A DNA stretch of 39,534 bases from Oscillospiraceae bacterium (GCA_017436035.1 JAFSDV010000021.1:1-39534); one strand, 5' to 3'; shown: positions 31,162 to 37,630, numbered from the stretch's first letter. Translations and numbers: made by a program. The notes: generated by a model from the letters alone, not told the origin.

Positions 31162-31473
31162 TTATTTATCAGCCAAACGCTCTGCCATATTGAGCAATGC
31201 AGCAAGATCCTCAGAAGAAAGTTGTTTTGCAAAATCTCTTAATTTGCATATAGATTGAGGATCCTCTATGCCTGCGTCAAAAAATTCAACTGGTGTTACG
31301 CCAAGATATTCGCAGATGTATAAGAATTCAGAAAAAGAAGGAAGTGATTTACCGGAAGAAATGCTTTGAATATAACTCTTGCTATGTCCCAGATCTGTAC
31401 TCATCCTGTACTCAGAAACACCTTTCTTTATACGAAGCTGGGATATACGACTTCTAACAAATGCTTCATCCAT
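31162..31473 (-). CDS. XRE-family repressor-like regulator
   Basis: A 103-residue protein: helix-turn-helix in residues about 5-60 (VRSRISQLRIKKGVSEYRMSTDLGHSKSYIQSISSGKSLPSF...) and a helical tail (LRDFAKQLSSEDLAALLNMAERLAD). The ATG at 31473 has GGAAAGGTGG upstream and is preferred over a longer frame from 31506. Its promoter region carries a striking set of ATTATTACCGAT sites shared with a divergent promoter, the layout of a self-regulating phage/ICE-type repressor. The protein is a plausible regulator of the neighbouring invertible segment (inference). Confidence 0.85.
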   Translation of the reverse strand: MDEAFVRSRISQLRIKKGVSEYRMSTDLGHSKSYIQSISSGKSLPSFSEFLYICEYLGVTPVEFFDAGIEDPQSICKLRDFAKQLSSEDLAALLNMAERLADK

Positions 31474-31495
31474 AGCTATACCACCTTTCCTTTTT

Positions 31496-31501
31496 ATTGT
31501 A
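31496..31501 (-). promoter_or_regulatory. -10 box of the XRE gene at 31473
   Basis: Minus strand TACAAT, 22 bases before the ATG. The matching -35 area overlaps the operator half-site at 31512-31523 and is weak. Confidence 0.5.
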
Positions 31502-31511
31502 CACAAATTTA

Positions 31512-31561
31512 ATCGGTAATAATAACGAATAAACTACCGATTTCACTTGATTATTACCGAT
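31512..31561. promoter_or_regulatory. Inverted-repeat operator in the divergent XRE control region
   Basis: ATCGGTAATAAT (31512-31523) and ATTATTACCGAT (31550-31561) are perfect 12-bp inverted repeats; a third half-site TACCGAT lies between them (31535-31541). The right copy overlaps the -35 box of the rightward promoter and the left copy the -35 region of the XRE promoter, so a bound regulator could block both. Confidence 0.78.
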
Positions 31562-31575
31562 GTAGGCGGTATAAT
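31547..31575 (+). promoter_or_regulatory. Rightward promoter producing a short terminated transcript
   Basis: TTGATT (31547-31552), 17-bp spacer, TATAAT (31570-31575). Transcription from about 31582 meets the terminator at 31613-31656 after roughly 75 bases, with no ORF in between, so it would yield a small RNA or need antitermination to go further. Confidence 0.65.
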
Positions 31576-31612
31576 AAAAGGAAGACAGAGAAACCAAACG
31601 GCAATCAGATAC

Positions 31613-31656
31613 AAAAAAAGCATCTCTTCCCGTTTATTGGGAAGAGATGCTTTTTT
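31613..31656. terminator. Strong bidirectional terminator abutting the left inverted repeat
   Basis: A perfect 12-bp stem GCATCTCTTCCC / GGGAAGAGATGC with a 7-base loop is flanked by A7 and T6, so it works in both directions. It lies outside the candidate invertible segment and ends on the first two bases of the left repeat. Confidence 0.93.
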
Positions 31657-31677
31657 GCGTAGAACTACTCCTTCTAA
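31655..31677 (-). repeat. Left inverted repeat / recombination core
   Basis: 23 bp identical to the reverse complement of 33097-33119. Contains the arms TAGAA / TTCTA around the 7-bp centre CTACTCC (as read on the plus strand). Confidence 0.9.
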
Positions 31678-31693
31678 ACGAAAACCGCCAAAA

Positions 31694-31712
31694 CCTATTG
31701 CAAAACAATAGG
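31694..31712 (-). terminator. Hairpin after the recombinase gene
   Basis: CCTATTG, CAAAA, CAATAGG on the plus strand; read on the minus strand it is followed by TTTTGGCGGTTTTCG, 45 bases after the integrase stop and inside the invertible segment. Confidence 0.6.
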
Positions 31713-31756
31713 CTTTGACGATTTTCTGACAATATTTTTGACCACAATCATATATG

Positions 31757-32875
31757 CTACTGATAGAGCAGTTCCAGTTGGTCTCTTTTTCGTTCCATTG
31801 ATGAATGGACATAAGTGTTTAATGTGATAGATGCATCTGTATGGCCAAGGAGCTCACTGAGTGTTTTTACATCTATACCGGCTTCAATGCATCGTGTTGC
31901 GAAGGTGTGTCTTAACGCATGGTAGTTGATTGCCTGGATCCCAGCCGTTCTTAACAATTTATGGTACCGGTAATCAAACGTCCGGGGGCTTACAAATCCC
32001 GCGCGTGAGGAAGCCACGAAAGAAGAACGCTGCTTATCGCGGACCTGTTTTAACACCGGAACAAGCCAGGAGCATATGGGAATATCTCTGAACGATGCAA
32101 TCGTTTTAGGTGGTGCAATAACCAGTGTAGACCGCGCCATATTTTCCCCTGTTCCGGAAACCCTGGATACTGTTTTGCGGACACGAATCAGACGGTTTTC
32201 TAAATCAATATCCTCCCACTCCAAGGCACAGATCTCCCCAATGCGCAGACCCGCATAAAGCGATAATAAAACGCATACTTTTGTCTCATTGACCTGTGTC
32301 AAGCACATATTTACAAGTAATTTCTGCTCATCTTGTGTCAAAACAGGCAGTTCCTTTGCAATGGGTTGCGGTTTGCTGATCTTACTTCGCAGGGGAATAC
32401 ACATCCGATTTTCAGCTGCATAAGCCATCACGGCTTTCATAACAAGCGTAATGCTGCGCACATAAGTTGGAGATAACCCACCCTTTCCGTCTACTCGTCC
32501 AGACATCAATTTTGTTGCCAGAAAAGCATTGATATCTGTTCCGGTAATCTGATCAATATGTTGATTACCAAAGACCGGAAGAATATGAGTATTGAGCAAA
32601 TTCTCATAGCGATATACAGAAGCACCTTTTAAGCTCAGCTGCGAATCCTTTAACCATAAACAAGCAGCTTCACGAAAGCTATAGTATTCCTTAACAGAAA
32701 CTAATCCGGCAGCAAGATTTTGCTGTCTAAGCTGCAGTTTTGCTTTTACCTCACGGTAAGTATTCGCATAGAGGGACCCGTAGACCGTTTTGCCGTTGAC
32801 ATCAATTCCTTTTTTATACCGGGCCTCCCATCTGCCATCTTTTCTTTTGTGAATGTTTTCTCCTCGTTTTGGCAT
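31757..32875 (-). CDS. Tyrosine-type site-specific recombinase (phage/ICE integrase class)
   Basis: A 372-residue recombinase. Residues about 5-60 form an arm-binding domain (GENIHKRKDGRWEARYKKG...), followed by a SAM-like core-binding domain (SFREAACLWLKDSQLSLKG...) and a catalytic domain with the first Arg in YAGLRIGEICALEW (near 207), HALRHTFATRCIEAG (His and second Arg near 320), LLGHTDASITLNTY and the nucleophile Tyr355. The ATG at 32875 follows GAGAGGAG; the frame extends upstream, but MPKRGENIHKRKDGRW is the typical family start. The domain set is that of integrases of Tn916-like elements and phages, yet no other mobile-element gene surrounds it and its flanking core sites are inverted, not direct. 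A DNA-inversion role is therefore proposed. Confidence 0.92.
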   Translation of the reverse strand: MPKRGENIHKRKDGRWEARYKKGIDVNGKTVYGSLYANTYREVKAKLQLRQQNLAAGLVSVKEYYSFREAACLWLKDSQLSLKGASVYRYENLLNTHILPVFGNQHIDQITGTDINAFLATKLMSGRVDGKGGLSPTYVRSITLVMKAVMAYAAENRMCIPLRSKISKPQPIAKELPVLTQDEQKLLVNMCLTQVNETKVCVLLSLYAGLRIGEICALEWEDIDLENRLIRVRKTVSRVSGTGENMARSTLVIAPPKTIASFRDIPICSWLVPVLKQVRDKQRSSFVASSRAGFVSPRTFDYRYHKLLRTAGIQAINYHALRHTFATRCIEAGIDVKTLSELLGHTDASITLNTYVHSSMERKRDQLELLYQ

Positions 32876-32878
32876 CGC

Positions 32879-32907
32879 ATTATACTCCTCTCTTTGATTA
32901 GGGTCAA
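32879..32907 (-). promoter_or_regulatory. Recombinase promoter with overlapping palindrome
   Basis: Minus strand TTGACC (32907-32902), 17-bp spacer, TATAAT (32884-32879), ending only 3 bases before the ATG at 32875. The -35 box lies inside the perfect palindrome GGGTCAATGACCC (32901-32913). A second inverted repeat, CCTGTTT / AAACAGG (32912-32933), is next to it. Confidence 0.6.
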
Positions 32908-33036
32908 TGACCCTGTTTAGGACCACAAACAGGCTGGATGCTTACAAAATTCATATCCGGATGTTGAAAATTCCATTCGACATACATTTAATATTGTTAA
33001 AATTCCACAAAATCCTTGATACGACTGCGTTTTTCG

Positions 33037-33066
33037 TTGACATCGACGCGTGAAAAGTGGTATGAT
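33037..33066 (+). promoter_or_regulatory. Outward promoter inside the invertible segment (ON orientation)
   Basis: Consensus TTGACA (33037-33042), 18-bp spacer and TATGAT (33061-33066). Transcription would begin near 33073, cross the right inverted repeat and enter the signal peptidase/fibre operon at 33250. No other convincing promoter lies between the repeat and 33250. The 32876-33249 gap contains no gene. Confidence 0.8.
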
Positions 33067-33096
33067 AGCGATGAAAAAGTGGGAGCTACCAATGTC

Positions 33097-33119
33097 TTAG
33101 AAGGAGTAGTTCTACGCAA
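33097..33119 (+). repeat. Right inverted repeat / recombination core
   Basis: 23 bp, exact reverse complement of 31655-31677. Arms TAGAA (33098-33102) and TTCTA (33110-33114) flank the asymmetric centre GGAGTAG. A further 6-bp inverted pair, TGGGAG (33080-33085) and CTCCCA (33120-33125), brackets this copy only. Confidence 0.9.
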
Positions 33120-33249
33120 CTCCCAGAATCAGATCTTCTCACTTTATTATTTCCATATTCGCACCATTCTTATTCCCAACGAAAAAGTTATGCAATTCTT
33201 TGCTTAAACGCCACTAAGAAATCATTCGTATCCATAAAGGAATTTTGGA

Positions 33250-33474
33250 ATGAACCCTGAACTTGATACCTTCACCAACGTGCTGCTGGCAATCGTGATT
33301 GCTTTCTTTGCAGTTGTGTTGTTAGTAGGCTTGACAATAAAAATTAATGACTTCCGCCGCAATCTCGATTACCTCAATAGAGAAATTGCACGCACCGAGG
33401 GTGCAGAACACGAACATTGGAAGCGCGAGAAGCGGCACCTTTGGTTATCACTTCTGCCGTTTTATCGCAGATAG
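33250..33474 (+). CDS. Small single-pass membrane protein
   Basis: A 74-residue protein with one strong membrane helix (NVLLAIVIAFFAVVLLVGLTI, residues about 10-30) and a basic, helical cytoplasmic tail (NDFRRNLDYLNREIARTEGAEHEHWKREKRHLWLSLLPFYRR in outline, with no known motif). AAAGGA lies 9 bases upstream. It is the first gene after the switch promoter and ends 11 bases before the SipW-type peptidase. It may be an accessory to that peptidase or to fibre assembly; TapA-like roles cannot be claimed from sequence. Confidence 0.7.
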   Translation: MNPELDTFTNVLLAIVIAFFAVVLLVGLTIKINDFRRNLDYLNREIARTEGAEHEHWKREKRHLWLSLLPFYRR

Positions 33475-33485
33475 AGGAGACTCAA

Positions 33486-34037
33486 ATGAAAAGCAGATTG
33501 AAAAAGATATTGAACGCTTTAACAACCATCATTGTTGTAATGGTCGTAATTCTGGCCATCATGCTTGTTGGTGTCAGGCTGTTCGGTCTGCAAGTTTACT
33601 CCGTACTTTCCGGATCTATGGAGCCTGAGTATCCAGTAGGTTCCCTGATCTATGTCAAGAAAGTTGACTATAAAGAACTCAAGGCTGGAGATCCCATCAC
33701 TTACCTGCTTGACGAGGACACGGTTGTTACCCACCGCATCATCGAAGTTCTGATCGACGAGGATGATCCCAATACTATCCGGTATTTCACGCAGGGCGAC
33801 GCAAACGGCATCCCGGATGCCAAGTCCGTACATTATAAAAACATCATCGGAACTCCGGTGTTCACGATCCCTTATATGGGTTATGTATCGAATTACATTC
33901 AAAACCCACCCGGCATGTATATCGCCATTTCTGCAGGCGCAATTTTGCTGATGCTTGTATTCCTTCCGGATCTGTTTTCGGACGACAAGAAAAAGCAGCC
34001 TGCACAGGAGAAGGAAGAACCTTCTCACCATTCCTGA
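33486..34037 (+). CDS. sipW: SipW-type (ER-type) signal peptidase I
   Basis: A 183-residue membrane peptidase with two membrane helices (TTIIVVMVVILAIMLVGVRLF near the start, MYIAISAGAILLMLVFLPDLF near the end). The catalytic serine is in VLSGSMEPEYPVGS (near residue 43), and the second residue is His, in VVTHRIIEV (near 83), instead of the Lys of ordinary bacterial signal peptidases. That Ser-His form is the SipW/ER type, which in Bacillus matures TasA and TapA. GAGGAG precedes the ATG at 33486; the longer frame from 33417 overlaps the upstream gene. Four proteins with SipW-type signal peptides follow, its obvious substrates. Confidence 0.92.
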   Translation: MKSRLKKILNALTTIIVVMVVILAIMLVGVRLFGLQVYSVLSGSMEPEYPVGSLIYVKKVDYKELKAGDPITYLLDEDTVVTHRIIEVLIDEDDPNTIRYFTQGDANGIPDAKSVHYKNIIGTPVFTIPYMGYVSNYIQNPPGMYIAISAGAILLMLVFLPDLFSDDKKKQPAQEKEEPSHHS

Positions 34038-34082
34038 GGGCAATGCCGCAAGGCTCCCTATATATTTTAAGGAGGTTTTCTT

Positions 34083-34733
34083 ATGAAAACAAAAAACAAA
34101 GCTTTGCTCCTGGCACTCTGTGCGGTATTGCTTGTTGCCGCATCCGTGCTTGGAACACTGGCCTACCTGACCTCTACAGATACTGTAGAGAACACATTCT
34201 CTGTTGGCTCCGTTTCCATTACCCTGGATGAACAAAACGTTGACGGTAAGGATGCAGAGGGAAAGGATAACAGCGATGTCATTCGCGACAAGGCAAACAG
34301 CTATAAGCTGTTGCCCGGCCACCAATACGACAAGGATCCTATCGTTCATGTTGATTCCAACAGCGAGGATTGCTATCTGTTCGTTATCGTGAAGAACGAG
34401 ATTGCTGACATTGAATCTGACGCTACTGGAGATAAGACCGTAGCTGTTCAGATGACGAATGATTATGGTTGGAGTAAGGTCGGAGAAACTGAAGATGGTG
34501 CCCTTTATGTTTATGGCACTGTTGAAGCTCCCGGCGTCGTTAAAGCCGGTGAAGACAAAACCGTATTTACAACCTTCAAAATCAAAGGTTCCGTTACAAA
34601 CACTGAACTTGCCAACTATATAGGCAAGACTATCACTGTAACTGCCTATGCTGTTCAGATGGACGGTTTTGAAACTGAAACTGCAGCCAACATCTGGAAC
34701 ACTGTTTTTAACGCACCTGCTTTGCAGGGTTAA
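34083..34733 (+). CDS. TasA/camelysin-like fibre protein 1
   Basis: A 216-residue exported protein. The signal region KALLLALCAVLLVAASVLGTLAYLTSTD ends in the SipW-type pattern (LGTLAY then T-S-T-D), followed by VENTFSVGSVSITLDE, the usual start of the TasA beta-sandwich. Mature part is acidic and beta-rich, with HQYDKDPIVHVDSNSEDCYLFVIVKNE and a C-terminal TVTAYAVQMDGFET. AAGGAGG is upstream. It follows the peptidase by 45 bases. By homology to TasA it should polymerise outside the cell by donor-strand exchange; that is known of the family, not shown here. Confidence 0.87.
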   Translation: MKTKNKALLLALCAVLLVAASVLGTLAYLTSTDTVENTFSVGSVSITLDEQNVDGKDAEGKDNSDVIRDKANSYKLLPGHQYDKDPIVHVDSNSEDCYLFVIVKNEIADIESDATGDKTVAVQMTNDYGWSKVGETEDGALYVYGTVEAPGVVKAGEDKTVFTTFKIKGSVTNTELANYIGKTITVTAYAVQMDGFETETAANIWNTVFNAPALQG

Positions 34734-34820
34734 TCATCCATTTTGTTTTCATCAGATTTAGATAAAATCACAATAATCTGTTGAAATAACCACAAATTTT
34801 GAAGAAAGGAGGATACTCAA

Positions 34821-35477
34821 ATGAAAAAAGGAAAATATGAGGCACCTCGTGCGCCCAAGCTTCATAACTCGAAGAAGGGACTTGCTTTGCTTCTCTCCCT
34901 CGTGCTTGTGATCGGTTGCGTTGCCGGCGGTACTTTAGCCTGGCTGACTGATACTACTGATCCCGTCACCAACACATTTACCATTGGCGATATTGATTTG
35001 ACATTGAAGGAATCTCCTTACACCAACGGCAAATACGAATCCCCCGCAGAAAATGTGAATAACAGCTATCCCCTGATCCCCGGCAATACATATGTTAAAG
35101 ATCCAGTCGTAACCGTTACTAAAAATAGCGAGGCTTGCTATCTGTTCGTGAAGGTTGCGAAGGTCAACAATCCTGATATTTATCTGGACTACACACTGAC
35201 TCTTACCGAAGACAAAGGCTGGCATTTGGTAGAAGGCGAGACAGATGTGTATTATCGCGAAGTTGCAAAATCCGACGCTGATCAGTCTTGGAATTTGCTT
35301 GACAAGGATACCATTACCGTAAGGACCACTGTAGTTAAGGCTGGAACCGACATCACTGGAACCACTAACGTGGCAATGCCTGCTGCGGGCAGTGAGCCTA
35401 ATCTGACCTTCACTGCATATGCTGTGCAGCAAGCTAATTTGACAGTCGAGGATGCATGGGACTTGGTCAACGATTGA
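34821..35477 (+). CDS. TasA/camelysin-like fibre protein 2
   Basis: A 218-residue paralogue of the previous gene. Signal region KKGLALLLSLVLVIGCVAGGTLAWLTDTTD, then PVTNTFTIGDIDLTLKE. It shares with protein 1 the order of blocks SYPLIPGNTYVKDPVVTVTKNSEACYLFVKV (protein 1: SYKLLPGHQYDKDPIVHVDSNSEDCYLFVIV), a K-G-W / Y-G-W segment, a VVKAGTD / VVKAGED segment and a final TAYAVQ. Each has one cysteine in the (E)(D/A)CYLF motif. The N-terminus before the hydrophobic part is long and basic (MKKGKYEAPRAPKLHNSKK). AAGGAGG is upstream of the ATG. Confidence 0.87.
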   Translation: MKKGKYEAPRAPKLHNSKKGLALLLSLVLVIGCVAGGTLAWLTDTTDPVTNTFTIGDIDLTLKESPYTNGKYESPAENVNNSYPLIPGNTYVKDPVVTVTKNSEACYLFVKVAKVNNPDIYLDYTLTLTEDKGWHLVEGETDVYYREVAKSDADQSWNLLDKDTITVRTTVVKAGTDITGTTNVAMPAAGSEPNLTFTAYAVQQANLTVEDAWDLVND

Positions 35478-35545
35478 TAATGCGTGGGCTTAATTACCAA
35501 AAACTATTTCAAATGCTAACTCTATCTACGAAAGGATAAACGACC

Positions 35546-36238
35546 ATGAAGAAGAAAATTCTTGCTATGTGTCTGTGCGTCGCTATGCTGGCCATCGCTA
35601 TTGTTGGCGGCACCCTGGCATACTTCACCGACACCGACACTCAGACTAACGTATTCACCAACGGAAACATCGAGATTCAGCTGAACGAGGTGTTCCCCGA
35701 AAATGAGCTGATCCCTGGCGAAAAGAATGCTCTGCAGAAGGAAGTTACTGTTCAGAACATCGGCAGCGAAGATGCCTATATGTGGATCGAACTGTGGATC
35801 CCTGCTGACCTGGATACCCCCGGCAACGCATCTCTGAACGATCTGCACTTCAACCCCTTTGACACTTACGAAGATGCTGATGGTAATGAGTATGTTATGC
35901 GCGGTTCCGAGGCAAAGGCTCTGGGCTACACTCTGAAGTACGAAACTGTCGAGGTTGATCTGGGTTCCAAGGATATCGATGGCATTACCTACAATGGCTA
36001 TCGCGAATATATCAAGAACGACACCCCCAAGGCTACCAACGAGTCTACTGCAGCTCTGTTGGCTCGTGTTTTCATGGACAAGGATGTCGCACAGTGTACC
36101 GAGGGCCACACTGATTGCCTGGTTCTGAAGGATGGTGCTCACTACACCGGTTCATGGGAAATCATCGTAAACGCTTATGGTATTCAGGCCGCAGGCTTTG
36201 AAACCATCGAAGAAGCTATCGCAGCTTATAACGAGTAA
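35546..36238 (+). CDS. TasA-like fibre protein 3, probable major subunit
   Basis: A 230-residue exported protein: signal KILAMCLCVAMLAIAIVGGTLAYFTDTDT, then TNVFTNGNIEIQLNEVF, the canonical SipW/TasA start. The mature part has QKEVTVQNIGSEDAYMWIELWIP (typical TasA core) and ends WEIIVNAYGIQAAGFETIEEAI. Unlike its neighbours it uses highly expressed codons almost throughout (CTG, AAC, ATC, CCC, GAG/GAA, TAC), close to the tuf pattern, which suggests it is the most abundant subunit. It is followed by a long GC-rich hairpin that may reduce transcription of the genes after it. Confidence 0.9.
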   Translation: MKKKILAMCLCVAMLAIAIVGGTLAYFTDTDTQTNVFTNGNIEIQLNEVFPENELIPGEKNALQKEVTVQNIGSEDAYMWIELWIPADLDTPGNASLNDLHFNPFDTYEDADGNEYVMRGSEAKALGYTLKYETVEVDLGSKDIDGITYNGYREYIKNDTPKATNESTAALLARVFMDKDVAQCTEGHTDCLVLKDGAHYTGSWEIIVNAYGIQAAGFETIEEAIAAYNE

Positions 36239-36253
36239 GCCCCCCTCTTTTCG

Positions 36254-36337
36254 GCCTGCCCCCCTTTTTTGTTCGGTCTTGTGGGGGGCAGGCTATATGA
36301 GAGTACCCGAAGGCAACCCCTTCGGATATTCTCATAT
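36254..36337 (+). other. Two adjacent long hairpins after the major fibre gene
   Basis: First: perfect 11-bp stem GCCTGCCCCCC (36254-36264) / GGGGGGCAGGC (36283-36293) with a T-rich loop. Second: ATATGAGA / TCTCATAT enclosing CCGAAGG / CCTTCGG (36295-36337). Neither is followed by a good T-tract, so partial termination or 3'-end protection of the upstream mRNA fits better than full termination. Confidence 0.65.
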
Positions 36338-36404
36338 GGCTCAATCCGATTCAAAGGCCATAAAAGCAAAAATAACACTACTTACCTGCAAAGCATAGCA
36401 AACT

Positions 36405-37043
36405 ATGAACACATTAATTGACTTAACCGGAAAACGTTTTGGAAAGCTCGTTGTGCGTGAGAAACTTCCTCCTCGGGAGGATAGTCGCACACGGTGGCTC
36501 TGTGATTGCGACTGTGGTAACAGTTGTATCGCATACTCCTACGCGCTTCGAAAGAAAAACCAGACCAGCTGCGGTTGCGGAAAAATTAAAGATATTGTCG
36601 GTAATCGTTTTGGACATCTTGTCGTTCTGAAGCGTTCAAACCAGTATATCGACACCGCAGATCGTGGCAAAAAGTATCTGTGGGAATGCCAGTGTGACTG
36701 CGGACAAACCGTGTACCGGCTGTCTGAAAAACTGCGCGAAGATGTTAATTGCTCGTGTAAATCCTGTATGGAAAAATCTGCAGTAAATGCCATGGTAAAC
36801 AATGCAGGCTTTATTGAAGGAACTCAGCTGAGCAAACTGGCTCGCAGCTCACCGAATGTCAACAGTACAAGCGGCATTCGTGGCGTATTCTTTAACCGGC
36901 GCTCCGGCAAATGGAGAGCTACGATTAAGTTTCAAGGTAAACACCATTACCTTGGTGAGTATGTAAAAATTGAGGAAGCTATTAAAGCAAGACAACGTGC
37001 GGAAGAGCAATACTTTGCTCCCCTGCTTGAAAAGTATAAATAG
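36405..37043 (+). CDS. Zinc-ribbon/AP2-type DNA-binding protein
   Basis: A 212-residue protein built of two similar cysteine-containing repeats (LTGKRFGKLVV ... RWLCDCDCGN ... SCGCG, residues 6-65; VGNRFGHLVVL ... YLWECQCDCGQ ... CSCKSC, 65-125) and a C-terminal AP2-like domain (TSGIRGVFFNRRSGKWRATIKFQGK ... YLGEY). In phages and mobile DNA such proteins are DNA-binding parts of homing endonucleases or orphan regulators; no HNH nuclease motif is visible here. There is only a weak RBS. It is inserted between fibre genes 3 and 4 after two hairpins. It could be a freeloading mobile gene or a regulator of the operon. Confidence 0.8.
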   Translation: MNTLIDLTGKRFGKLVVREKLPPREDSRTRWLCDCDCGNSCIAYSYALRKKNQTSCGCGKIKDIVGNRFGHLVVLKRSNQYIDTADRGKKYLWECQCDCGQTVYRLSEKLREDVNCSCKSCMEKSAVNAMVNNAGFIEGTQLSKLARSSPNVNSTSGIRGVFFNRRSGKWRATIKFQGKHHYLGEYVKIEEAIKARQRAEEQYFAPLLEKYK

Positions 37044-37069
37044 CAAATTATTTCGTAGAGGTGGATCTA

Positions 37070-37630
37070 ATGAAGAAAAAAGTGTGTGTGATAGCTCTAT
37101 TGGTTATCAGCCTGGCAATTGCGGCTTATGGCACTTCTGCGTATTTTACGCATGAACAAACCGCAACTAATGTAATAACCTCTGGCAGCATCCAGATAGA
37201 ACTGCAGGAATGGACAGATACCGGCAGCGGCCTGGTGCCATTTGAGGATGTGGAGGATGTGCTACCCGGCACAGAAGTCTCAAAAATCGTTCAGGTGAAG
37301 AACATCGGCGGGCAGGCTGCATGGATCCGCGTATCTGCTGAAAAGGCCATTCATCTAGCCGAAGGTGTCAATGGCGATGTGGATCTTTCCCTAATTTCCT
37401 ACGACCTAAATACGGAATTTTGGACTGAAAATGATGGTTTTTACTATTATAACACCATTCTTCAGCCAAATGAAGTAACGGAGCCATTGTTTACGAAAGT
37501 TATTTTCTCCGCAACGATGAGCAACATGTATCAAAACAGCAAGGCAGTTATTGATGTAACTGCGCAGGCTACACAGGTAGCCAACAATGGCACCAGTGCA
37601 CTAGATGCTGCCGGCTGGCCTGAAGGCTAA
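37070..37630 (+). CDS. TasA-like fibre protein 4
   Basis: A 186-residue exported protein with the signal region KKKVCVIALLVISLAIAAYGTSAYFTHEQT and then TNVITSGSIQIELQEW, again the SipW/TasA pattern. The core has VEDVLPGTEVSKIVQVKNIGGQAAWIRV, close to the TasA family, and ends TAQATQVANNGTSALDAAGWPEG, resembling the C-termini of fibre-associated minor subunits. It is shorter than fibre proteins 1-3. The ATG at 37070 follows AGAGG; GTG 37061 is an alternative start. It lies 17 bases before the sialidase gene. Confidence 0.88.
   Translation: MKKKVCVIALLVISLAIAAYGTSAYFTHEQTATNVITSGSIQIELQEWTDTGSGLVPFEDVEDVLPGTEVSKIVQVKNIGGQAAWIRVSAEKAIHLAEGVNGDVDLSLISYDLNTEFWTENDGFYYYNTILQPNEVTEPLFTKVIFSATMSNMYQNSKAVIDVTAQATQVANNGTSALDAAGWPEG

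Larger units (their letters stand above)
31655..33119. mobile_element. Candidate invertible segment (inverton) carrying its own recombinase and an outward promoter
   Basis: A 1465-bp stretch bounded by perfect 23-bp inverted repeats. Inside, left to right: a hairpin terminator for the recombinase, the tyrosine recombinase gene on the minus strand, its promoter, and an outward-facing sigma-A promoter 30 bp from the right repeat. Inversion between the repeats would swap the promoter from the fibre operon on the right to the terminator on the left. The repeats and promoter are seen directly; inversion is inferred. Confidence 0.75.

Noticed and set aside
29399..31506. A complete prophage or ICE
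   Set aside because: There are regulators and a recombinase, but no capsid, portal, terminase, relaxase or type IV secretion genes.
31543..31812. 89-codon minus-strand frame across the left repeat and terminator
   Set aside because: It runs through a terminator, the inverted repeat and the recombinase 3' end; no RBS. The LEGVVLR peptide it shares with the next entry is only the translated repeat.
31655..33119. attL/attR of an integrated phage or conjugative element
   Set aside because: Attachment sites flanking an integrated element are direct repeats; these two are inverted and only 1.4 kb apart, with no structural, replication or transfer genes. A decayed element rearranged into this form remains possible.
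33016..33207. 63-codon plus-strand frame across the right repeat
   Set aside because: It starts upstream of the promoter's transcription start and has no RBS; it is only the translated promoter and repeat.
36254..36293. Rho-independent terminator after fibre gene 3
   Set aside because: The stem is strong, but the T-run is inside the loop and not after the stem, so full termination is not supported; kept as a hairpin.
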